Shown: one piece after another, positions 52,213 through 64,000 of the stretch
Layout: each line of letters starts with the position of its first letter
How positions within the stretch are numbered: the first letter of the stretch is position 1
Assembly (NCBI GenBank): GCA_013365325.1
Contig: JABVXV010000106.1
Location: 124,001 to 188,000, forward strand
Origin: Dipetalonema caudispina
Taxonomy: Eukaryota > Nematoda > Chromadorea > Rhabditida > Onchocercidae
Length of the DNA: 64,000 nucleotides
Reading direction: 5' to 3'
Notes under the pieces: generated by a model
The model's database searches: none
What the model saw: the letters and a program-made list of their open reading frames with translations, nothing else
What the model was told of the DNA's origin: nothing
Position numbers and translations under genes: made by a program

Positions 52213-55200
52213 CCAGCAATTTTATTGACTGCTACAAATATACTTTTGCTTCTTATGGGCACTTTTGATAATTTCGAGAATTTAGTTGGAATGAAGTGAA
52301 GTGTTAAATAAATAATGAGCATAAGATTTATGGTTGACTTCAAGGGAAAGAAAAGAAAAGAAGAATTGCGCGATTTGCTAATTAAACAACCAGTCATTTG
52401 TTTCATTCAATGTTTCAAAGAAAAAAGAAAAAATCCTAGAGGGTAGACGATATGGGAGGAAGCAAGATGATGCCATTAACCCTTTAACAAAACGTAAAAC
52501 GAAGTTAGATGAATTCGATATTTTTCAGTTAAGGAAACTGTCACAAAGAGTTTGGGGCAATGAAATGAAATATAATAAATCATTAACGTTTCTCCAAGCG
52601 AAAGTGACATTTAACAAATCGTTACACAGACATTATTACAACCAATTAGTGAGATGAATATGTCTCATTAAGAATTCTGTGACATTATATAGCGTATTAA
52701 TTGGTTCCCCATATTAGAGAAAAGGCAGCAAATCGATTTTTAAAATAATTTCGAAGATTCGTCTAAAAATTTGAAGTTTTAAAGATGAAATTTCTAAAAT
52801 ACAGTGAGAGCCATAATTATCCATAGATTTTTGATGAGGTTACATCACAACTGTAGATTTTGGTCCTTGGCGGAATCAAAAAAAAACTTTTGCTAGATTG
52901 TCTTATTGAATATATTGTATAAGTTCTTGAAAACTTTCTCCCTTAAATTTGGGCATTAACTATTTTTATGTTTTGCAGAAAAGTGATTGCTTCAGTTTGA
53001 CGTAACATAGCATCATCAATCTCGCTGTTTGCAGATCGCGCATGGAGTCATCACTAGCAGTATAATTACATTTTGATACTTATAAGTAGAATGCCATAGA
53101 CAGATAAAATGATAACAAGTGGGTCAATATCCAAGTTTGCCAGCGATACATTCTCTAGAAATGCATTCCTTGTAATACTGATACTTGTTAATGTATTATG
53201 TGAAGATTTTCGGGTTCAAAGGTAGAAATGTGACGAGATCATTTCGTAATCACTTTCAAAAAATTTAGGAATATCTTCAACGAGAATTCTTTTTAGAAGA
53301 TCTAAAACTTCAAAAATTAAATACGCTAATGAACTGTATTAAATTCCTGACGCAGAAAGGAACACTCTGAAGGCTGCAAATTCATATCCGTCTTACATTC
53401 GGGCTACCAGGAATTGCACTTGATAAATTCATAAACCTCTATTCTTATCATTGTAATAGTATTGCAGTCAGTGTAAATCAGTTTGAAGCCAATGAAATTA
53501 TTGATGCATTTCCAAGTAGCAAACTTCAAGAATTTCGAGTGTTGTTTTTTTTTTTTTTTTTTCAAGATCATAAAAGAGTCATCTCACAACTTTGGTAGTG
53601 CGCTCATTTTTCGCTTTTCTACAGTGAAAATTTCAATCTGGCGTATCACTGCTGTTTTTATACATTAAAGAATTTTAGATTCTTTTTTTCGCGATGCTGG
53701 CACAAAAATTATTTCAAGAAGATGGATAATACAACGAATATATTTCGTCGTATAAAGTATCAGTCAGCTATTTCGATGAAAAATTTTCTTGAATTTATTA
53801 GTAAATTTATTGACTTACTTGTTTTTGCTCTACTTGCACTCGGTCTTATGTTTAAATTCAAGTCCAGCTTCTAGACCATATTTAATGAATTAGGTCAACT
53901 AACAACATAAAGAAATATCAGACCTCTCGATTAGTAGATCACAACGTATAAAAATTGTATTGTTAAATGCTCAGAATATTTCATTTGCTCTGAGATGCAA
54001 TGTTTTGTCGAAAAATGCATTGTTATTCTAAGAAAAGTTGTTAAAATAGATAAGATAGTTAATCTCATCATCAGGTCTCGAAATCTATTAAATACGATAT
54101 TTATATATAGCAAATGAAATATTCTGAGTAACTTTCTCCTTTTTCTTTTCCGTGTCAAAATTATCAGTAGAATGTAAGGTTGACAGCAGTAAACCTCATC
54201 ACTTTTTCTGAACTTTAAGTGAAAATTTAACATTTCGTCAGTGCAACATCAATTAAAATTGAATTGATAGTTACAAAGTTGTCATCATGACAAAATGAAA
54301 TTTATACGATGGAAAAGATGAAATCTAATAATAATGAGACGAATGGCATATTGGAAAAAAAAATTAAAAAATACCATTTATAAAATTGGAAGTAAATTTA
54401 ATACGTTTTTCGAACTATTATCTGCTGCGGCACCTATCGTTAATTGAAAGACAAACTAATGTAGCAATTATTATATAATAAATTTGTTACTTCAAGACGT
54501 TGCAACTATTTAGCAATTTATGGAAACACTGAAATTTTTGTTTCATTAATTTTCATCATTGAATAACAGTCAAAAAATAATACAGTCTTCAATAATTCAA
54601 ACTTCATAACTATTTTGAATTTCAATGAAAGAAAAATAAAAATAATCTTTTCCGTATAGAAATCCCTTGAAATGGTTTCAATATTTGAAAACGCTATGAC
54701 AGCAACACTTTGAGGCTTAATAATTGATATTTTTTTCTTGAAAATTATGAAGTTCATGAAATTATGCTCGGCCAGAAGAATTACAGTACGAAGGAACACA
54801 CTGTTTCGAACTTTTGTGGATGGGATTTTCGAAATAAGAACAATAAAGTTAAAGGTTCGAGTGCATTGGAGAATTTGCTATTTAGGATGTGATCGCCGGA
54901 CTGAAAGCACTTATCCATCTGTTTCTATTTATAGGATTTTAAAATGACATTCTTCGTCATTATTTGATACCACATCTTGAAAGATTAATATACTGATTCT
55001 CTATCTGTCCCTCACTGTTTCCATTTTTGTTATTTTCTAGAATTTTATAAATTTTAACAAGATTTTTCAATTTCCGAAATTCATGAAGGAAAATGATGAA
55101 TTGAACAATAAAGAGCACTGCTGCTCATTTCTTCTCTCATCAATTTTTTTGAAGAACCTATGAATGAATTACATGATATTAAATTAAAAAAATTTTTATG

Positions 55201-58200
55201 AAAGTTTTGATCTCCTTGCTAAATGGATGAACAGAGCACGGAAGAAAATAAATTGAATTTTTTAAATAATTTATTTCTCCCTGCCATCCACCAATTTATA
55301 TTATGATACAGTATTACTAACCAATTATTTCTACCCAAAAAAATTTTTTAAATCTCTGCAATTGATCAGTATCTACATTGAACCATTCTTTTGAACTCAG
55401 AAAAGGGTTTGGAAATAGTTTACATAACTTGATCTTGTCATGCTCAACCATTCTACATCATCATAATTTCCAAAATCAGTTATAAGCATCTTTTTAAATA
55501 TTAAATTAGCAAAGCGGGAAGTTTTCAAGAAAATTATTTTCATACTCATTTATATTTGTAATTTTTTTTAAATTGTAAATATAAGAATTTCTTTGTTAAT
55601 TTACTTGGAAAATATTTTGTATACTACAAGTCATACTGACAGTATTTTGCACCTTCATTCTTTTATTGCACATTTGTAATATTTCTATTATCAAAGGTTT
55701 GAATTCTTCAAGTTGATTTCAAAATTCTCATACATTTCGTGAGTTAAAGATAGTTTTGTATGATTAAACTATACTTTAAAATTGACAGTTTGAAAACAGC
55801 TTACAAGCCAATCATTAAATTTGAACAGAAATATACTGTGACAAAGCAATCTTTTTATGGTAAATCAAAATCAAAAAAATAATAACATTGTTTTTTGCAC
55901 TAATATTTCCATTTACTAGGAAACCCTTAAATTTTGACGCGCCCCTTTTCACATCTTCCATTTTCATTTCTTGCTAGCTCCATTATAAATCGCTTCGAGA
56001 GGACTGGAAATACTGAATTTGTTTTTTATCTTACGGAAAATGTCATCCTTCATCTAGGCTGTCAGTTATACAAACTGTTCATGGATCATTGACGAAATTC
56101 TCCATGCATACAAATTCGCTTTAAAGCCAACGATACGATCTTTGGCGACTTTTTGGAGGTTCTCAGCGTGAACTTCAGCAGCACTTAATTTAGATGTTTA
56201 AACAGGAATTTGTTTCTCAAAATTCAAAATTTAAATAAGCAATGCTTCAAGTTTTAAAAAATTTAATGCGTTGAGAATAAGTGACTATTTCAATTAATGA
56301 AAAATGGTTTGTCTTACAACATTACTTCACTTACATATTATCTTCGTTCACTACTTAAAAATTGATCGTTTTTTCTTGATCTTATCGCTGTACACGAGAT
56401 GTCTTTTTCTTCCACATATTTTGTTTATTTCTCTTTCTTTATTCTCAAAATGCCCCAGCAGTTAACAGATATGAAGGAGGCTTCTCTCATATTCCGACCA
56501 ACAGTCTATTAATTTTCTCATCTCATTTTCATAGGATTTTAAAACCCATCGGTCTATCTTCCATACCAATGAGTGAAGAGCCTTAAAATAATTCAAAATT
56601 ATGTGAGACTAAGTGCTTCGATTGTTTCGATATTAATGAAGCTATACCATTTATACCGAAGTTTCCATTTCAGTTTCTCACTTGCAGAATTTTGTTAAAC
56701 TAACTTATTTTTGTTGCATTTCTTTCGAAAAAAGAAGAAATATGTATACATTAGTATTGACAAAAGACAATTTATGAATGCGATCTTTCGTATGAACTTT
56801 AGTCATAAGAGAGAAAGCAGGTGTAATAAGTTTCGGGCAAAAATTTCATTCAGGTCACCGCTTGTTGTCTTCTAGTGATATTTATTGATCAATAAAATGA
56901 AAGCGTACGTTAACCAAGAGTTTCAAGACAACTGGTAACCACGCGAATCTAAATTGCATTTACAAGGCTTTCACAGAAATGTAATATAATTAAAGAATTA
57001 TTTATTTTGATTTATTGCCAAATTGAGATTTCGGTTATGAGTAAAGGATTAATTTAGTAAGATTAACGTTACTTCGATATTTGAGTATGTTTAAATATTT
57101 TGAATTCTCTGTCTTTTTCATATCCTTCTTTTGTCTCGTTTTTTCCAGCTTTCTTTTCAGAAAGGTATGCATACTACTGAATCTTTTTCATCGAAGTGTG
57201 CGTCATATTTTATTCCATATTAATCCTTATTACGTCAGATCAAATACCAACTTCAATTTTTTTACTGCACTGAATTTCACCTGCATTCGTTAAAGAGAAA
57301 TTAGCGAATCTGCGAATGCAGCAAACCGTACCACCGCTAAAGAAAAACATTATACAAGTCATTCTTTAATTACATCAAAACCAGCATTACTGCATTTTAC
57401 TTGGCTTAAATTACAAGATTGAGTATCTACTCTACAAAGTGAAAACTTGGCGCAAAATTTTTCGCCTGCCGTAAAAGATTTGTTGATTAGACAAATTGGT
57501 GTATCAGAAATAGGTAAATTGGGCATTTTAACTGGGAAGCTAGGGCTAACATGCTAACATGATTCAAAAAATCAAAGCCTTATAGATTTTGAAAATGATT
57601 TATGGGTTTCGAGATGCTATAGATTATGGAACGCAAAGAATTCAATCTAAAATCTACCGTCAAATTTGGCCTATTTCTTTTTGCAATCATTAATATTTTC
57701 ACCACCTTTTTTTAATCTGTGAATCTCGAAACTAATTTCCAAAATAATTAGGTGAAATATTTTATGATTCACTTGCAATAGCAACTGTTAAATTCAGTGA
57801 AAAAAAGTTTGTGACTTTGAAAGCCTAGCCAAAACTTTCTGACAGTACATAAATCCAAAACAAATGGTAATAAATTTATTGAATAATAGATTTTTTTGTA
57901 TTTCTACAGTTTTTCCTTTTCCTTAGTCTTTTTTCTCTTCGCGCATATCTTCCACTGAAATGTGGCAAGCAGACTCAAATTGACCAAGCAGTCTTCGCTA
58001 TTATTCTATTTATGAGCAGCAATGTAAAATTACGTATGAAAGTGGTCATTAAAGGAAAAAAATTTGAACGATTTATTTTAGATTATAAAATTTTATTCAC
58101 TTCTGGGATTTTAAAATGCATGTTAAACAGACCAATTCACAGTTAGCAATTATGTTTGAAAAATTTATTTGTTGCTGTTCGTGCATATTCTTTTGATCAC

Positions 58201-61200
58201 GCAAAAAGATAATTATGCACTACAGCTTTTTTTTTATCAATTACATTTTTGATTTTAAATGAGAACAAGAATTTGGTGGAAATAGTGTTTTCAAAAAAAA
58301 AAAACACACCGAAAAAATGTGGAATTATATTTTGCAAATACTGGTCGCTGTTGAAGGGCACAATGAAGCAGGAAGGTGTGAGAAATTCTTGTGAAAGTGA
58401 GTCATTGAAAAAGTACATTTCCAAAACTTGAATAGTTTTTCAACACTTTAGGCTAGAAAAAAAGAAAATAATTCCTGCGTAATTCTCATTGAATAACTAG
58501 CCATTTTTGAGTTTTTTCTTCAAAATTATGTATTCAAGCAAAAAAAAAAAGAAGTCAGTAAATTCCACGGCTTTGTTTAAATTACATCTCTCATCCTTTA
58601 CCCGTGCTAGTTTGCAATTTCTTTATTCTCGATTTTCAGAGGGCCAACCGCAGGTCGCTAGATCAACAGCCTCAAAAATACTTCCATCCCTTAATTGTTT
58701 TTATTTCTAACACTCGCCTAATGTTTTTGCAATGTTTTACTGAAAATGCTATCGAAAAAGTTCAACACTTTTTGCATGCAAATACAATGATGAACATGAA
58801 GATGCAAAAAATGTTTCAGATCTTTTTGTCATATTATACTGTGTGTCCTCCATTATCACAAAGTTTTAAATCGTTTCAACACTTATTGCTTCTTTCAATT
58901 TGTTTATTAACTGAAAATTTGTTCTTTCAAAGTGTTCCACCGGAATTTGCGTTCGAAGAGATTGTAGTTTGGGTGTAATTGAATCTGTTAAAAAAGTTCG
59001 GCTGAAATTTAGTTCCAGTTTGTTTTTTCAGACAAACTTTAGAGACGACTATGTTCTGCTATTTGAATATTTACGGGGCAATTCTTTACACAGCAAAAAG
59101 TTTTGTCGCTCTTCATTATTTTTAGGTTATTTCTAACTCGTTTGAATAGTAAGCATAACTTTGGCGGTCTCAATTAGTGATAATAAAGTTGTGGCTACTT
59201 AATCATTGTTTGCTAGTTGTTATTATTAGAACGAGTAAAAAAGCTTTGCCATAACTTTGAAAGCGTAGTAGACACCTGATTATATTTCTTGTTTCATGCG
59301 CTTGTTGCCAGCGACAACATGTTCATGTCATGTTGGTGTGATGATAAAGACCAGAATTCAAAATATTCTGAATAAGTAAACATTAATTAATTTTAATATA
59401 AAGGCTTTCAGTCAAGTTTTGAATCGATCGATTTGAAATTGTGTTGGAAAAGTTACATTTACGACCATAAATATTTAGAATTCATGAGATACCGAAGTTC
59501 GAGTGGTGAAACCTAATCCACCATGTTTTAAAAAGTATAAAAAATATATCTTCCAATCATCAGTTCTTTTCTACATTATTCACAAATATTAACGTCTCCA
59601 AATTGTTTCAATAATTCAAGCCTGTTTAGATGACAGCTGGCAGTAAAATATAATGTTGTTATGAAAGGAATATGCCATTCGATGAACAACGAGGATTTGA
59701 GATTTCTGGAAAAATATCAAAATCACTATCCCACATTTTTCTGCGAAAATGCTGTAGTTCATTTATTTTTTGATCATTTTGCTCGATTTGATTTGGTTTC
59801 ACAATTTAGTTTATGATCTTATCCAAATCAAAAAAAGCTATACTTCAAAGTTTGGAAATTTTTCTTTGGTAAACTTCTACCATATATACTTTTTCACATT
59901 TATATATTTGAATGTTAATCTGTGAGATCGAATACTCAATGACTGCACAATTACTTATAGGCATCACAACTTCAAAATTTAATAGCAAAATTTATATTGT
60001 TAGTAAAAATTGAAGGCAAATATAATTATAATTAGTATAGTAATAGCTATCAAATCACTTTTCTGTAATCATCAAATGTTTATTATGCAATTGAACACAA
60101 TTCTTCAACTGCCATTGAAAAATCAATAAGTCTAATTTCCTTCGTTGCTCCGTTCTTTGTTCATTTCTCTCTAAACGGATATTTTTTCTTTTGTAGTAAA
60201 ATTTATTTGATTATTTTTCATCAATCTTGAACTTATTAGCAACTATAAATATGCCTTAAATCGTCCACTAAATCTTCTCATCGTATGAAATAGATAATGT
60301 AACACATTTAATCTTTATAGACTTGATTCACTGAAATTTCAATTATTCATTGGCACTTCTTATTTGTGCCGCACTTAGATATTCACCTCATATTGATTAA
60401 CCATTTATAGTCTTCTCGATTTTTCATTCGCAATAATTCTTAATTATTATTATTGCTTTTTATAAACTTTTTGCAGCAACTCTCTGTCATCCGTTTAGCA
60501 ATATTGGAGCCCAATATTAGGTATGTAATCTACCTGTTAACTGAAATCATAACAAATTATTATTCTATAGATTATTATAAATTACTTTGGAAAATATTGC
60601 CACAGAATTTTCAATTCTCGGATTACAGTAAAAGATAAAGTGTTAAGTAGCTTTGTAGATGATATGAGTTGAAATTTTGCATATGACAATCAGAATTTTC
60701 CTTTCAGCAATTACCAAAACGATGAGCTCCAAAAAAAAAAAAAAGAAAAGAAAAAAAGCTATAATGAACGTTTCTGAAGAAAAAAGTAGAAAGAGTGGGA
60801 TTCGAATGAAAGAATACTTTGCTATCTATCACTGTTATCTTAACGATTGATGTTATTGGCATGGTTATCGGAACTATTCAAATTTTTTGAAGTGATGTTA
60901 GTAAAATGGCAGTCCCATTTAATGTTAACAGTATAATGTTTATATAATACTGGCTTAATTATTTCAAAAGCAATTTATTGCAAGGAGAAGGGCAAAAGAA
61001 GTGTGAAAATGGCAGAAAGATAGACGGAAGAAGGAACACGAATAACTCATAACTTTTCCTCACCAGAAACTTTAACTCGAAACTTTTATCTTATGATTTT
61101 TCGGAAAATTTTTTAAAAAATTCCATCTTCTAAAAGTTCTATTCTAAGAAACTTCATTCTAAAGGGAATTCTTATACTGGAATTTGAAGTTTGAAATCTG

Positions 61201-64000
61201 CAGAAAGATTCCATTCGCTTAAGAAAAATATGAAATATTAAAAAGATTTTATTCAAAATTTTCATTTTATCGACTACCCATAAATTAACAATATATCAAT
61301 GACAGGGATACAGTTGTAATTCAAAGATATAAGTTCAATTTCTTACTAACATATTTGTTTCAGAAAATCTTTTAGCTTCATATTTCGAATTTTATTTTAT
61401 TTGATCGCAAGTTCCAATAAATTTGAGCAGTATCGTCCAGTTTAGTTTTTAAGGCATACTATATTTTAATTCGAAATGGCACATAGAATTTCTGGCTCCA
61501 CAACACATACGAAATCATTGTTAATATAAATTTCAACAAATATTTTCAGAATTTTCATATACAGTAGGTATTTAATATTTCAGCATCAAATAATATGAGA
61601 TGGTTAGATTTCAAAATTCAAGTTAGGAAATATAATTCCACCAAGGTAAGGAACAAACATAACAGAAGAAGGGAAAAAGTTTAATAGATTATAAATATCT
61701 TTGCGAATAATTTTAAATCTATTATATTAGCGATTCGAAATATTGTGAAAGATTGCTTTTGGAAGATTCGTCGATCCTTATAGCGAATGAAAAGAAAACA
61801 AGGGAGGTCTTTGACTCACTTTTCTGCTGAGCCTTTGAAAGAGCCTGGAGCATAAAAGGAAGATGATAAATCAAGCTTGGCGTTGCACTACACAAGCATA
61901 ATTAATCTCTTCCACTAGATAAGTAAAATGCAAATGATGTAAATGTGAGAATGGCTACTGGCAATAGTTCAAAAGCTGTTTCCTTTCTCATATACCGTTA
62001 TTCTATTCGATATAGTTATAACGAAATACACTGTTTAAATTTTGTTATAAGTGCTAATTATTTAATCCAACTATATCCCTTGATGTCTCATGCTTATTTA
62101 ATTCATATTTCTTTAAAAGATCTTGTAAATTTATCAAGAAATTCCGCATGATGAATATATGGGGAAGCTAGCTAAGCTACAACTCCAACAATCTCTCACG
62201 AGCAGTTCATGCTAACAAATTTTTGGAATCAAGCTTTTCCTTTTAAATTTGTTTAAGGATTCATTATCAATTTAGAATTGTGTGTTATCAGACCACTCTT
62301 GTTCTCAGTTTTACTAGAGTCAACGTAAAATGCCATCGGAGCATGTTAAATTTTGCGTAACTAATGGATTTCGCAAGATCACATTATCTCTCACTTGTGT
62401 TTAAATAAAATTTAAAGTGAAATATCGACGAGTGTGGTTAAATTTAAATAAAATTTTGTAGAAATAATAATACTTTCATTGTTTCACATAGATATCCATA
62501 AGGAAATACTTGCAGTTGACTATTTATTCCAGCACTCATTTATTTACTTTTAACCTTCGACTTCCTATTTATTACGGAATTGTTCAAGATCTAATAACGT
62601 TTGTTGTTGACTAAACAGTAGAAGCAGTCAGCATAAAATTTCGGCATTAGTATTGTTCCAGTTGATGCGGTTAAGCCTGATTAAAGGTATCTTCGTCCAA
62701 GATCTTAATCGAATTTTCATCTAAATGAAAAGTGAGGAAAATTTTTTTCGTAGGACAGATATTAGAAAATGCCTGTAAAGAAATTTCGGCTATTTGAGCA
62801 ATGAAAATAAAAGATACAGATTAAAGCATTCTTGCAAATTAACATACCAATTTAGATTTGCGAATACTTTTTTTTTTCGTTTTCAGATATTTCAGTCACT
62901 ATTTATTATTGCATCAAAAGATTTTCTTTTTTCGAATTTTTAACGCTCTAATTAGATATTAGAATTCTTTTTAGTTACTTGCCAGATGGATCCCTCACTT
63001 TACTGAAGTAAATCATTTTCAATATTCGTTTATCAGAATGTAGAACAACAGAGTGCGTTTTAACATCTGGTTACATTTTACGTTTTAAGGCTGTTCTGAA
63101 TAACAGCAAGATGGAAGTAGCAGCAATAACAGAGATGTCAGGAAAATAATCACCGATGAAACCGTAATGAGATAGTGTTATATAGCTTCAGATTTCTTCG
63201 CCGACATTTCTAGATACGGCTGGTTGACCAGATAAAGCAATAAGTCTAATGCTAAGTTTACCTCGACGATGCTCTATAATCGACTGTTACTCATTTATTC
63301 TTATATATTTATGATTCTAATTCGGGACATTTTGAATACAATTGACATATACTGATGGAATAAAATTGACATTTGTATATCGGCCAGGAAAATGATGACA
63401 AATCCGAAATGTTAATCATCATTAAATGTGCTCCACTCCCTAACCTAATACAGTTTTGCCTTTTTTGATGATGTTGGATTATGCATTTAATCAAAGTTTA
63501 GTTCTTTCCTAATTTTCATCAATCTCAACAATATCCTGCGTTCCGAATAGAATTTTACAAGGGTATTTCCATTTTTCTATGATATCCTCAAAATAAAATC
63601 TTCAAGAAGATCTTGGCAAAAAATTTGTTTACTAAATGCTTTTTAACACTACTTATGTTTAAACCGACAAGAAGTTTCAGTCTTCATAATTATTTTTTCA
63701 AATATCGGAAAATGTTACAACCGGAAATGAGTAATTTGATTCAATAGTTAAATGTAAATCGGTTTTGTGTGATTGAATTTGGAAATGTACAGATTTATTT
63801 AAGAATTGCTATGCAAGCACCATGATATGCGGAGATCTTTGTCCTGCCTAGAAAAATGCAGCTTTCAATGTGCACCTATCGTGCCATTTATTTTGAATTT
63901 TAATCTCCGGAGTAAGCACAGCTTTACTTATGAAGCCACAATGACAAATGCTTACCTCCTTAAGCCATATTTTCTTCTTCAAACACAAAAAGTGATCGTA
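52213..64000. other. Gene-poor AT-rich region at the right end
   Basis: About 11.8 kb in which I can support no gene on either strand. The longest ORF, 124 codons at 58604-58978, overlaps another open frame and has a biased Phe/Leu/Ser composition without a recognised motif. Others of 60-100 codons (53931-54233 minus, 54518-54799 minus, 54738-54947 plus, 61945-62151 plus) are equally uninformative. Poly-T/poly-A runs (e.g. 53547-53562, 60732-60744) are the only clear repeats. Given how well the PLD relic hid from ORF length, other decayed exons may be present. Confidence 0.45.

Noticed and set aside
58604..58978. 124-codon plus-strand ORF, the longest in the window
   Set aside because: Overlaps a second open frame, has Phe/Leu/Ser-biased composition, no domain and no splice support; expected occasionally by chance in 12 kb of AT-rich DNA.

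Overview
The window looks like nuclear DNA of a nematode, probably a parasitic clade III (filarial-type) worm. The reasons are high A+T content, genes split into many 50-200 nt exons by short introns with T-rich TTTCAG/TTTTAG acceptors, and acceptor-like sites with no upstream coding exon just before start codons, as expected for spliced-leader trans-splicing. The species assignment is inference; nothing in the window names it.

Layout. (1) 365-15513, plus strand: an ATM-type PI3K-related protein kinase, complete from a likely trans-splice acceptor to the FATC tail. (2) about 19.4-21.6 kb, plus strand: coding-like exons of an unrecognised gene, interrupted by in-frame stops. (3) 24144-22858, minus strand: a small 4-exon gene for a 206-residue, basic, low-complexity protein that I do not recognise. 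(4) 30510-27680, minus strand: a 9-exon WDR54 orthologue (346 aa), all junctions in phase. (5) 38905-32191, minus strand: a 22-exon plasma-membrane-type Na+/H+ exchanger (856 aa), all junctions in phase. (6) about 48.75-50.77 kb, plus strand: a decayed phospholipase D3/D4-like gene, absent as any long open reading frame but recognisable exon by exon, with stops, frameshifts, a lost segment and a ruined first HKD motif. The rest, notably about 39-48.7 kb and 51-64 kb, is gene-poor AT-rich DNA with poly-T runs, a microsatellite and three fold-back structures (26876-26945, 42168-42282, 51780-52212).

The genes do not form a pathway or an evident operon. The minus-strand trio (exchanger, WDR54, small orphan) share orientation but are separated by 1.7 and 3.5 kb. 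ATM is a DNA-damage checkpoint kinase, WDR54 a cytoplasmic/vesicle WD-repeat protein and the exchanger an ion transporter. I found no convincing new multi-gene system. The most interesting items are the hidden PLD relic, the fold-back elements and the unidentified interrupted gene at 19.4-21.6 kb. Exon coordinates were derived by hand from splice consensus, reading phase and remembered homologues; no search or alignment program was run.
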